A stretch of DNA of 64,000 nucleotides from Cryobacterium psychrophilum (GTDB lineage Bacteria; Actinomycetota; Actinomycetes; Actinomycetales; Microbacteriaceae), in contig NZ_SODI01000001.1 of the NCBI RefSeq assembly GCF_004365915.1, positions 3,162,001-3,226,000 on the forward strand. The letters are read 5' to 3'. Below, in pieces: positions 20,102-28,005 of this stretch; positions within the stretch are counted from its first letter, which is position 1, and each line of letters starts with the position of its first letter. Under the pieces are notes generated by a model. It did no database searches. It was not told the origin of the DNA and saw only the letters and a program-made list of their open reading frames with translations. The translations under genes and the position numbers were made by a program.

Positions 20102-20649
20102 AGGGCCAGTCCGAAGCTGCGGGCAACACCGTCGATCCCGGTGGTGAACCCGTCACCCAGGGCCCGGAACTTCCACTCGCTCTTGTATCGGTACAGCTCG
20201 CCGAAGATCATGGCGGTGACAGTGGCGTCCGTACGCTCCAAATCGAACCGGAGGAGATCCTTGTCGTCACGGCCGGCGACACGGATGTAAGCGTTTCGGA
20301 CCGTGCTGAAACTCCCGGGTTTGCGGATGTCCGGGTCGACATAGACGACGAAGACTATCTTGCTGACGGTGTCGGGGACCAGGCTCAGGTTGACTTCGAT
20401 TTGTTCCTGGTCGCCTTTGGTGGTGTACCGGACGGCATCATCCGGGGTGGAGAGCTGGTTGAAGAACACCATGGAGTCGGGGGAGACGGCGTTGCCCGCA
20501 CTGTCACACAGGATGGCGGAGGGGACGAGTTCAGCGTCCGGGGCGCCTGAGGCGATGGTGGTCCAGCCGAACCCGATCAGGAGTTCGATGAGCAGCGGGT
20601 TCTCCGCGGTCAGCGGTGCGTTGCCGCCGGCTTGCATGTGAATACTCAT
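20098..20649 (-). CDS. TerD-family protein, divergent paralogue
   Basis: A 183-residue TerD-fold protein. Conserved structural segments are IELLIGFGWTT, PSAILCDSAGN, DSMVFFNQLSTPDDAVRY, the SLVPDTVSKIVFVVYVD strand and the ending ALGDGFTTGIDGVARSFGL. The calcium-binding DxDLDASAIL of standard TerD is replaced by APDAELVPSAIL, and the acidic GDGDDE loop is reduced to GDQEQI, so metal binding may be weakened or lost. It is co-directional with the other ter genes and overlaps the TerA-like gene. Its role is probably as part of the Ter membrane-associated complex. Confidence 0.85.
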   Translation of the reverse strand: MSIHMQAGGNAPLTAENPLLIELLIGFGWTTIASGAPDAELVPSAILCDSAGNAVSPDSMVFFNQLSTPDDAVRYTTKGDQEQIEVNLSLVPDTVSKIVFVVYVDPDIRKPGSFSTVRNAYIRVAGRDDKDLLRFDLERTDATVTAMIFGELYRYKSEWKFRALGDGFTTGIDGVARSFGLAL

Positions 20650-20676
20650 GGTGTTGAAGCCCGTCGTTGACGGCGG

Positions 20677-21147
20677 TCAGCCGTTGAACTTGTTCTGAAG
20701 GAAAATGGCATGGGTTTCGAGGGCCGACGCGGCGGTCACGATGATGGTCGCGCTCAGCCGCCGGGCGCTTGTCTCCAACGCGGTGAACTGCTCGTGGAGG
20801 AGGAGATCCGCCGGGTCGCCCGCCGTTTGATCTTCGGGGGGGAGGAGCAGAAACAGGCGAAGGGATGTCGGCACGTAGTCGGAGACGAGCGACTCGATGG
20901 CGATCTGGTCGGTGATGGGGACTGGATTGCCCGCGATGTACGCGAGCAGCGGCCGGATGACGTCATCGATGCTGCGGAGCTGGGAGAAAGCGGTTGTCGA
21001 GATCACGGCACCGGCGAGACGCGCGTCGGCGGCCAGAGTGTTGAGAGAGGCGGTGACTCGCTCGGTGAACGCAAGTTCCGGTTCCACCGGTGTCTCTACA
21101 CCGGTGTTCCCCTCGTGATTGCCGAACATCGTGGATAGCCAGCTCAC
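20677..21147 (-). CDS. Ter-cluster protein of unknown function, next to TelA
   Basis: I do not recognise a named domain in this 156-residue, mainly helical protein. It begins at GTG 21147 (MSWLSTMFGNHEG) with GGGGGAGG just upstream; the frame is open to 21252 but that would overlap telA. It contains an amphipathic middle (TAFSQLRSIDDVIRPLLAYI), LRLFLLLPPEDQ and a C-terminal helix ending in FLQNKFNG. It lies 28 bases after telA on the same strand. In Bacillus a TelA homologue is paired with the helical protein XpaC, so a TelA partner role is a fair guess, without shown homology. Confidence 0.7.
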   Translation of the reverse strand: MSWLSTMFGNHEGNTGVETPVEPELAFTERVTASLNTLAADARLAGAVISTTAFSQLRSIDDVIRPLLAYIAGNPVPITDQIAIESLVSDYVPTSLRLFLLLPPEDQTAGDPADLLLHEQFTALETSARRLSATIIVTAASALETHAIFLQNKFNG

Positions 21148-21175
21148 AGCCTCCCCCTTCGCGTCTTTGTTGGTC

Positions 21176-22393
21176 TCAGGAGCCCTGGACGTCTCCGGTG
21201 GTGGTCCCCTCAAGGCTGCGCGCGCGTTCCAGCTGCGGTTTTGCACGTTCAACCTGAGTGGTGATCTGGCCGATGCTTGTCGCCATCGAATCGTTCGCCT
21301 TCATGCGGAACGCATCAACCTCGTCCAGGGTGGAGAAGATGTCGTCGAAGGCCTTCGTCAGGACCTCCACAGAGATCGCCGGCGAGGACGCCTGCTCGTG
21401 AACGCGTGCCGTCTGCTGGTTCAACAGCGCGGACGTCGCGAGGATGGTGGCTTCGGTCGTTGATTTCATCGCGTCCAGCTGGTCAAGGACCAGGCGCTGG
21501 TTGTCGAGAGCGGCGGCAACAGTGATCGCCGTCTGCAGCGCGGTGAACGTGGTGGTGCGGGCACGTTCGACGCCCTTGATGAGCTCGACGTTGTTCTTTC
21601 GCACCAGTTCCATGGCCATATAAGCCTGAATCGAGACCGCGAGCTGGGTGAGCAGGTCCTGGTGGCGCTGACGAACGGTGAACAGCATGTCCGTTTCCAT
21701 CACGGACGCAGCCTGGACGTTGCCGGCCTGCTTCAACGTGGCGATCTGGGCGACCAGTTCGTTGTCGATGCCCTGGGCGAGGCTGATGTACTGGTTCAGC
21801 TGCCCCATCACATTCCACTGACTCTGCTTCTCCTGCTGCAAGGTGGCGTTGTCCTTGCCGAGCTCGTCCTGACCGGCTACCAACGATTTCATGATCGCGT
21901 TCAGCTGAGTCTGAGCGGATTCGTACTTCTGGAAGTAGTTGCGAATCTTCTTCCCGCCGAAGAGGTTCATGAATTTTTGCGGCGCTGTGAGATCCGCCGC
22001 GTTCGGTGTCAGGTCGCCGACAGTGGTCCGCAGCTGTGCGAGGGACGTGACGACCTTCTGGGTCGCGTCGCCCCCGCTCTTCTTTGCCCCGGAGACGCTG
22101 GTCACGGAACGCTCGAGGATGCGGTTGGTGCCGGCACCGGACGCGGTCACCTCGCTCTGACCGAGCGTCTGGACCTCCTGTAGTTTCGAGGCGAATTCAG
22201 GCGAGTTCGGGTTGACGGTGGTGAGGTCGGAGACGAAGCCTTTGGCTTGGTTGCCGATGACCAGAAGACGCTCGTTGGGGATGGGGGCGAGCATTTGCTG
22301 GGCGGCGGAGGGAGCGACCTCGGCAACGGGTTCAGGGGCAACGAGAACCGGCGCTGCGCCTGGTTCGTCTTCGGGGGCAAGCAACATAGCCAT
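21176..22393 (-). CDS. telA: TelA-family toxic anion resistance protein
   Basis: A 405-residue, almost entirely helical protein of the TelA family, which is linked to tellurite and other toxic-anion or envelope-stress resistance. After a Pro/Ala/Glu-rich N-terminus, long helices with coiled-coil character cover residues about 60-395, including FGGKKIRNYFQKYESAQTQLNAIM, the LVRKNNVELIKGVERARTTTFTALQTAITVA signature region and TLDEVDAFRMKANDSM. No membrane segment is seen, so it is probably cytoplasmic or membrane-peripheral. It sits in the middle of the leftward ter arm between terD and the unknown protein. Confidence 0.92.
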   Translation of the reverse strand: MAMLLAPEDEPGAAPVLVAPEPVAEVAPSAAQQMLAPIPNERLLVIGNQAKGFVSDLTTVNPNSPEFASKLQEVQTLGQSEVTASGAGTNRILERSVTSVSGAKKSGGDATQKVVTSLAQLRTTVGDLTPNAADLTAPQKFMNLFGGKKIRNYFQKYESAQTQLNAIMKSLVAGQDELGKDNATLQQEKQSQWNVMGQLNQYISLAQGIDNELVAQIATLKQAGNVQAASVMETDMLFTVRQRHQDLLTQLAVSIQAYMAMELVRKNNVELIKGVERARTTTFTALQTAITVAAALDNQRLVLDQLDAMKSTTEATILATSALLNQQTARVHEQASSPAISVEVLTKAFDDIFSTLDEVDAFRMKANDSMATSIGQITTQVERAKPQLERARSLEGTTTGDVQGS

Positions 22394-22428
22394 GAGGGTC
22401 CTTCGGTTGAGGGGTGGTGCGAGTTGTG

Positions 22429-22452
22429 CGGGGCCGGCTCGCGCCGACCCCG
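22429..22452 (-). other. Hairpin between terD and telA
   Basis: The arms CGGGGCCGGC and GCCGACCCCG pair over ten positions with one mismatch around a four-base loop. The hairpin lies in the 71-base spacer ahead of telA and has no T-run, so it is more likely an mRNA processing or stability element than a terminator. Confidence 0.4.
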
Positions 22453-22464
22453 TAGCGCGCGTGC

Positions 22465-23040
22465 TTAGAGGTTGACTCCGAAGTCGCGGGCGATGCCGCC
22501 AAGCCCATCGGTGTAGCCCTGGCCGACGGCCTTGAACTTCCAGTCGCCGTTGTGGCGGTAGACCTCAGCGAAGACGACGGCGTTCTCCGTGGCAACTTCC
22601 TCACCGAGCTCGTACTTCGCGATGTCAACCTGGGTGACGTCGTTGAGGATACGAACATAGGAGTTGCGGACCTGGCCGAAGTTCTGGTTACGCTCGGCCG
22701 CCGCGTCGATCGACACGACGATGACGACCTTGGCGATGTCGGCCGGAACCTTCGTCAGGTCCACGGTGATCTGCTCGTCGTCACCATCGCCGGCTCCGGT
22801 GCGGTTGTCACCCTGGTGGATAACACTGCCGGCCTCGTCGGACTTCTGGTTGTAGAAGATGAAGTCGGCGTCGGAGCGGACCTTGCCGTCGGCGGTGATG
22901 AGGATGGCGGAGGCGTCGAGGTCGAAGTCCGCGCCGTTGGTGGAACGGACGTCCCAGCCGAGGCCAACGCGTGCCTGGGTCAGGCCGGGGTCGGTCTTGG
23001 TGAGTGAGAGGTTGGCGCCTTTATCGAGGGTGAGAGTCAT
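22465..23040 (-). CDS. terD: TerD-family calcium-binding stress protein
   Basis: A canonical 191-residue TerD. It opens MTLTLDKGANLSLTKTDPG, has the calcium-binding segment GADFDLDASAILI and the acidic loop GAGDGDDEQITVDLTKVP, and ends in the conserved WKFKAVGQGYTDGLGGIARDFG. Family members bind Ca2+ and are thought to sense metal or membrane stress with TerC-like partners. The start is ATG 23040, matching the other paralogues; the frame is open to 23118. It is the full-length counterpart of the shortened paralogue just upstream. Confidence 0.95.
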   Translation of the reverse strand: MTLTLDKGANLSLTKTDPGLTQARVGLGWDVRSTNGADFDLDASAILITADGKVRSDADFIFYNQKSDEAGSVIHQGDNRTGAGDGDDEQITVDLTKVPADIAKVVIVVSIDAAAERNQNFGQVRNSYVRILNDVTQVDIAKYELGEEVATENAVVFAEVYRHNGDWKFKAVGQGYTDGLGGIARDFGVNL

Positions 23041-23063
23041 TGTGTCTTTCGTCGTGGTTGGTT

Positions 23064-23079
23064 GCCCCGAGTTCGGGGC
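23064..23079 (-). other. Hairpin between mini-terD and terD
   Basis: A perfect six-pair GC stem (GCCCCG with CGGGGC) with a four-base loop lies in the 117-base spacer ahead of terD. There is no T-run after it in the direction of transcription. It is similar in placement to the hairpin ahead of telA. Confidence 0.35.
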
Positions 23080-23157
23080 CTGATCGCTACATGCGCGGCA
23101 CCTGGTGCTTCTCTGCATTGAGCGTGCCTGGCGGGCATCCGCGGTCGAGCGGTGGAA

Positions 23158-23373
23158 CTAAATGTGGATTCCGTGGTCTCGGGCGATGCCGCCGAGTCCA
23201 TCGGTGTAGCCCTGGCCGTTGGCCCGGAACTTCCATTCTCCGCTGTGCTTGTAGATTTCGGCGAAGAGAACGGATTTCTCCACGGCGATTTCCTCACCGA
23301 CGCGGGCGTGGAGAAGCCCCGGGTCGCTCGTGGCCGGCGAGAGATTCCCGCCTTTTTCGAGGGTGAGGGTCAT
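23158..23373 (-). CDS. Internally deleted TerD paralogue (mini-TerD, 71 residues)
   Basis: This short frame matches the first 26 residues of TerD (MTLTLEKGGNLSPATSDPGL...ARVG) joined directly to its last 45 or so (EEIAVEKSVLFAEIYKHSGEWKFRANGQGYTDGLGGIARDHG). Compared with the intact terD downstream, exactly 120 codons are missing, removing the whole calcium-binding core, and the frame is kept. It has a good ribosome site (GAAGGAG) before two adjacent ATGs. It may be a non-functional remnant that still makes a peptide, or a small regulator that mimics TerD ends. The clean in-frame join is seen directly; the role is unknown. Confidence 0.8.
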   Translation of the reverse strand: MTLTLEKGGNLSPATSDPGLLHARVGEEIAVEKSVLFAEIYKHSGEWKFRANGQGYTDGLGGIARDHGIHI

Positions 23374-23410
23374 CATTCTCCTTCGTGAGGCTGACCTGTG
23401 GCGCGGTGGG

Positions 23411-24007
23411 TTACGCGGCGGCCTGAGCTTCGCCGATCAGGTCCGGCGCTTTCCGGCCGGTGGCCGAGTTGCCGAGGGCGGTAAACGTCCAGCCGGCGCC
23501 CGAGCGGGTGAGCTTGGCGATGACCGAGGCGGTCTTCTTGCCGGCGTCGGCGAGGTTGTAACGGACGACCTCGCTTTCGCGGCCAGTGGAATTGTCGACG
23601 ACGCGGGCGAAAACGTTGCGGACCTTGTCGAAGGTCTGACCCTGGAAGCTGGTCACCACCAGGACGATCGAGGTGACGTTGGAGCTGACCGCGGCCAGAT
23701 CGATGTTGATGCGCTCATCGTCGCCGTCGCCGTCCCCGGTCAGGTTGTCCCCGGAGTGGCGGATCGAGGCGTCCTTCGACTGCAACTGCTGGAACCAGAC
23801 GGTGTCCACCAGTTTGTTGTTGCTGTCGAGGAGGATGGCCGAGGCATCCAGGTCGATGTCGTCGCCGCCGCCGCCACCAAGCAGGGCTGCGAACAGGCCC
23901 TTCTTCGGTGCTGCGTCCCAGCCGAGGCCGAGGACGACCGCGGTCAGCGGGGTGGAGTCGGACTTGACGAGCGAGAGAGACTCGTGTTTGGACAGGCTAA
24001 GAGCCAT
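23411..24007 (-). CDS. TerD/TerZ-family protein
   Basis: A 198-residue TerD-fold protein, closer to TerZ-type paralogues than to the terD gene next to it. It opens MALSLSKHESLSLVKSD, carries a Gly-rich insertion (LLGGGGGDD) directly before the calcium-binding DIDLDASAILL, and has a strongly acidic loop DGDGDDERINIDLAAV. The end (WTFTALGNSATGRKAPDLIG) differs from the YTDGLGG tail of the others. Both acidic metal sites look intact. It is the second gene of the leftward arm, 55 bases after the DUF475 gene. Confidence 0.92.
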   Translation of the reverse strand: MALSLSKHESLSLVKSDSTPLTAVVLGLGWDAAPKKGLFAALLGGGGGDDIDLDASAILLDSNNKLVDTVWFQQLQSKDASIRHSGDNLTGDGDGDDERINIDLAAVSSNVTSIVLVVTSFQGQTFDKVRNVFARVVDNSTGRESEVVRYNLADAGKKTASVIAKLTRSGAGWTFTALGNSATGRKAPDLIGEAQAAA

Positions 24008-24062
24008 TGAGGGTTCCTTCTTCTTGGTTGGGGGTGCCGGACGCGGTTGCGCCAGCGAGGAG

Positions 24063-25217
24063 TTAGGGGGAGGTGATGAGGTCAGGCTCGGGTTCTTGAG
24101 CTGCAGCGAGTGCTTCCGCTGCGGCCGTCCTCTTGTTGGTGACGACCGACGAGATGAATGCGGCGCCGATCAGGAAGATGCCGATGAGGCCGGTGACGAG
24201 CTCAGGGACCTCGACGCCAATGCTGACGATGAGGATCGTGGCGAGAGCGCCAATGGCCCAATGGGCACCGTGGTCAAGATAGATGTAGTCGTTGAGCGTT
24301 CCCTGGCGGACGAGGAAGATCGTCAGCGATCGAACGAACATCGCACCGATGAGGCCAAGGCCCAGCAGGATGATGATCGGGTCCGAGGTGATCGCGAACG
24401 CACCGATGACACCGTCGAAAGAGAACGATGCATCGAGGACTTCGAGGTAGAGGAACGAGAAGAACGCTGCCTTCCCGACGAGGAGCGGCAGCCCGGCGGG
24501 GCCTCCACTCTTCTTGTCCAATTCCTCGGAGATGTCCTCTGAGGAACCGTGGATGCCGACGCTTTCGTCGCCATGCTCGCCGCCTTCGAACAGGGAGCCG
24601 AGGCCGTTGACGAGGATATAGGTGATGAGCCCGAGCACACCGGCGATCAGGACGACAGCCGGGCTCTCAGCGACCGAAGCGCTGGCGAGGAGGGTGCCGA
24701 GCGCGACGACGTAGGAGAGGGAGTCAAGCTGACCGACCTTGGCCAGCGGCTTCTCCAACCATGTCAGCCATTTGATGTCACGGTCTTCGAAAATGAAGTC
24801 CAGGAACAGCATCAGCAGGAACATGCCGCCGAAGGCCGCGATCTGCGGGTGCGCATCCTCGAGGTAATGGCCGTACGTTCCGACTGTTTCCGGGTCGCCC
24901 TTCTCGAGCGCCAGCGTGATGACTTCGTTGAAGTTCAGGCCAGTGGTGACGGAAACGAGGACGAGGGGCATGAGCAGGCGCATGCCGACGACGGCGATGA
25001 GGATGCCAACGGTGAGGAAGATCTTCTGCCAGAAGGCGGACATCTTCTCCAGTACGCGGGCGTTGACGACCGCGTTGTCGAAGGAGAGCGAGATCTCCAT
25101 CAGGCCGAGGATCACGACGAGGGCGAGGGCAGCCCAGCCGTTGTAAGCGAAGGCGACGACGAACGCTGCCAACGAAACGATGAGCGACCATTTGAAGGTG
25201 TCAAGGAAGGTTTTCAT
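24063..25217 (-). CDS. DUF475/TerC-like integral membrane protein
   Basis: A 384-residue membrane protein of the DUF475 family, a relative of TerC. About eight or nine hydrophobic segments are visible. Two copies of an acidic membrane motif mark the TerC relationship: GLMEISLSFDNAVVNARVL near residue 40 and FLYLEVLDASFSFDGVIGAF near residue 255, with Glu and Asp inside the bilayer suited to metal passage. A charged loop (GGEHGDESVGIHGSSED) and a Glu-rich tail lie on the surface. It is the first gene of the leftward ter arm and probably provides the membrane anchor for TerD-type proteins. Confidence 0.93.
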   Translation of the reverse strand: MKTFLDTFKWSLIVSLAAFVVAFAYNGWAALALVVILGLMEISLSFDNAVVNARVLEKMSAFWQKIFLTVGILIAVVGMRLLMPLVLVSVTTGLNFNEVITLALEKGDPETVGTYGHYLEDAHPQIAAFGGMFLLMLFLDFIFEDRDIKWLTWLEKPLAKVGQLDSLSYVVALGTLLASASVAESPAVVLIAGVLGLITYILVNGLGSLFEGGEHGDESVGIHGSSEDISEELDKKSGGPAGLPLLVGKAAFFSFLYLEVLDASFSFDGVIGAFAITSDPIIILLGLGLIGAMFVRSLTIFLVRQGTLNDYIYLDHGAHWAIGALATILIVSIGVEVPELVTGLIGIFLIGAAFISSVVTNKRTAAAEALAAAQEPEPDLITSP

Positions 25218-25446
25218 GTGGGGGTGCGAACTGTGCGGCTGAGCCGATCGGTCCGCGTCCTTTCTGATTGGGGAGTGAGCAGCGGGGTGCCAGCCGTGTG
25301 CACCTGCGCGACGCTCTGTGTTACGTATCGGACGCGATCCGCTAGGTCATCATTACCGGAAGCCCCTGCGCGGCACATCCGCCTTCGGTCGAGGGCCGTT
25401 GAATCGTGAAGCGCCGTTCGGTCCGTATGCCGCGCATTGCTATCCT
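25218..25446. promoter_or_regulatory. Divergent intergenic region of the Ter cluster
   Basis: This 229-base stretch separates the leftward ter arm from the rightward phosphoribosyltransferase-HAD arm, so it should hold both promoters. No operator palindrome or clear promoter boxes could be picked out by eye. The rightward frame is open through part of it (from 25318), but a start there would add about 43 low-quality residues. Confidence 0.5.
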
Positions 25447-28005
25447 ATGAAGGCCATGACTTCTGCCACTCCCGAACCCACCGAGCTGGCGAATCCGGTG
25501 TTCGGTGACCATTTTCGATCAACTTCGGCGCCGGCCACCCACGAACTCGGAGCCGGCCTTGTGCTGGAAACTATCGGGATGAGCATTGCCGCTTCTGAGG
25601 GGACGCTGAACTTCGGCATCATCTATGGTATCGCGTTGCGACGGAACCCAAGACGAGCGCATCTGCTGGTCTCGAAGGTGCTGGGTAAGCACTACCCACA
25701 GTCACCAGCGATCATCGAGGCGGCCGCGCGGGTTCTTGCGCTGCGCGTGCACGCTGAGCTCTCCTCCGGTGCGACACCCGACGTCAGGGAACTGCTCACC
25801 CGAGAGCTCGTCGAGGCGCTACGGGCACCGTTAATGCGCCACAAACTGTCTCACATCGATCTGCGTGACGTCGGGACGGGTGCCGTGGTTGTCGGATTCG
25901 CAGAAGCGGCGACGGCTCTTGGCGCGTGTGTCGCATCTGCTCTCGGGGCCTACTATGTCAGCTCAACGCGATACCCGGGTCCGACCAGCCCCAGCTACGG
26001 CGCTTTCGAGGAGGAACACTCGCATGCATCCGCGCATCATTTGACCCCCAGGGATCGGCAAACCCTTGATGACACCTCCGCAACTGTCATCCTCGTCGAT
26101 GACGAACTGACGACGGGTAAGACCATCATTAACACCATTCGCATGCTTCACGCGACCGCTACCCATGCCGCATATATCGTCGCGACGTTGGCGGATCTTC
26201 GTGACGCCGGGTCGCGAACGGCGCTGGACGAGGTCGCCAGTGAGCTCGGAGTAACGATCCGCGTCGTTGCGCTGTTCGACGGGGAGCTCACGGTCCCCGA
26301 TTCCGCCGTCGCCAGTGCCCAGCCCTTACTCACCCGTCTTCTCCGCACCGAACGGGAGGTATCCGGCGGTGACGCCGCCGTCACTGTGATCAGTTACCCA
26401 CACGCGGCGCCACACCCCCGTGATGGGATTCGGACATTCGACGAGCTCAACGTGATCGCCGAGACTCTGACCGGCCAGCTCGCCGGGATTGGCACCGGAA
26501 ACACTCTCGTACTCGGAGTCGAGGAGGACATGTTCCTGCCCCTTCGTGTTGCGTCCCTCCTCGAAGAACGCAGCGTTGACCCGGTGGTCTTCGGCGCCAC
26601 CACACGCTCACCAGCATTCGCCCATGATCATCCTGACTACGGCATCCTCGACCGACTCGATTACACCGTCCCTGAGGTCCCCGGCGATACTGCACGTCGC
26701 TTCGCATACAACCTGGGGCACACCTACGACAGTGTGGTCATCATTACGGCCAGCGCCGCTGACACGGGCAAACTGGCCGCCACCGCAACCAGTCTGCTTG
26801 ACGCTCTGTCTCAGCGAACGAAAAACATCGTCATTATGGAAGCCGCCGCACCCGTCAAACGGCTCGGCGAACCCCTGACCGGTCCCGTCTTCGGATCCTA
26901 CAAACCGGAAGATGTCTCCTGGCTCCTCAAAGACCTCTCCGACGTGGTGCTGGAGACAAACCTGGAGGATCGGGAGGTAGCGGTCCAAAACGGTTCCCAT
27001 TACGCGGAATCACTTCCTCTGGAATACCAGCCCTCCGCGGAATACCAGTCTCTTTTCGACGAGTCGCTGAACGCCACCAGGGATGCGCTGGCATTTCACG
27101 TGGCGGTTGTCGCCGAGCAGATCTACCACCTCCGTGAAGGCAACCCTGTACTTCTGTCCCTGGCCAGGGCCGGCACCCCCATCGGCGTGCTCATCCGTCG
27201 GTATCTGCACGCCGCTTATGGGATCGACACCCCGCACTACGCTCTTTCCATCGTCCGCGGCCGCGGCATCGATGCCAACGCCCTCACGTACGTCAGTGAG
27301 CACCACGACCCTCGCCTCGTCATGTTCGTGGACGGGTGGACCGGCAAGGGGGCCATCGTCCGTGAGCTCACGGATGCCCTCAAAGACTACGAGAACGCCA
27401 CGGGCGTTCGCTTCCGCCCTGAACTCGCCGTCCTCGCCGACCCCGGTTCGTGCGTGAGCGTCTACGGCACGCGGGAGGACTACCTCATCCCCTCGGCCGG
27501 ACTCAACTCGACAGTCTCGGGTCTTGTCTCGCGGACAGTGCTCAATGAGCATCTCATCGGCCCTGATGACTTCCACGGGGCGAAATTCTACCGAGAGTTC
27601 ACCGACGTGGACGTCTCCAACTTCTTCGTCGACACCGTGTCCACTCTCTTCACCGCGGAGCTCATCGCCCGCGCCCGTTTCGCCAACAGTCGTCGACACG
27701 GGGAAGAGCCGAACTGGTCGGGGTGGAAGGCCGTCGAACGCATCAGCACCGAATACGGAATCAACAACGTGAACCTGGTGAAACCCGGGGTTGGCGAAAC
27801 CACTCGTGTTCTCCTGCGGCGGGTGCCCTGGAAGATCCTGGTTCGCCCCGACGCCGGGGCGAGCATTGCACACATCCGCCTCCTCGCAGCTGGCCGGGGG
27901 GTCCCCATCGAACCTGTCGACGGGCTCCCTTTCATGGCGGTTGGCCTCATTCACCCGCAGCTCAGTCCCGGCGCCACCGGGTTCGACGGACGCAAAGCCT
28001 CATGA
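25447..28005 (+). CDS. Fused double phosphoribosyltransferase of the Ter pathway (PRTase-TRSP-like plus PRTase-PELOTA-like)
   Basis: An 852-residue protein with two phosphoribosyltransferase (PRTase) modules. The first has the PRPP loop VILVDDELTTGKTIINTI (residues about 214-231) and is followed by a domain (about 300-450) resembling the TRSP domain of Ter-linked PRTases (TLVLGVEEDMFLPLRVASLLEE). The second (about 480-760) has LLSLARAGTPIGVLIRRYLH and a variant PRPP loop MFVDGWTGKGAIVREL (626-641), as in the StiP-like group. The C-terminus (about 785-840) resembles a PELOTA-type RNA-binding domain (VLLRRVPWKILVRPDAG). The two modules are usually separate genes. ATG 25447 is chosen; ATG 25456 is an alternative. 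It overlaps the HAD gene by 4 bases. Confidence 0.85.
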   Translation: MKAMTSATPEPTELANPVFGDHFRSTSAPATHELGAGLVLETIGMSIAASEGTLNFGIIYGIALRRNPRRAHLLVSKVLGKHYPQSPAIIEAAARVLALRVHAELSSGATPDVRELLTRELVEALRAPLMRHKLSHIDLRDVGTGAVVVGFAEAATALGACVASALGAYYVSSTRYPGPTSPSYGAFEEEHSHASAHHLTPRDRQTLDDTSATVILVDDELTTGKTIINTIRMLHATATHAAYIVATLADLRDAGSRTALDEVASELGVTIRVVALFDGELTVPDSAVASAQPLLTRLLRTEREVSGGDAAVTVISYPHAAPHPRDGIRTFDELNVIAETLTGQLAGIGTGNTLVLGVEEDMFLPLRVASLLEERSVDPVVFGATTRSPAFAHDHPDYGILDRLDYTVPEVPGDTARRFAYNLGHTYDSVVIITASAADTGKLAATATSLLDALSQRTKNIVIMEAAAPVKRLGEPLTGPVFGSYKPEDVSWLLKDLSDVVLETNLEDREVAVQNGSHYAESLPLEYQPSAEYQSLFDESLNATRDALAFHVAVVAEQIYHLREGNPVLLSLARAGTPIGVLIRRYLHAAYGIDTPHYALSIVRGRGIDANALTYVSEHHDPRLVMFVDGWTGKGAIVRELTDALKDYENATGVRFRPELAVLADPGSCVSVYGTREDYLIPSAGLNSTVSGLVSRTVLNEHLIGPDDFHGAKFYREFTDVDVSNFFVDTVSTLFTAELIARARFANSRRHGEEPNWSGWKAVERISTEYGINNVNLVKPGVGETTRVLLRRVPWKILVRPDAGASIAHIRLLAAGRGVPIEPVDGLPFMAVGLIHPQLSPGATGFDGRKAS

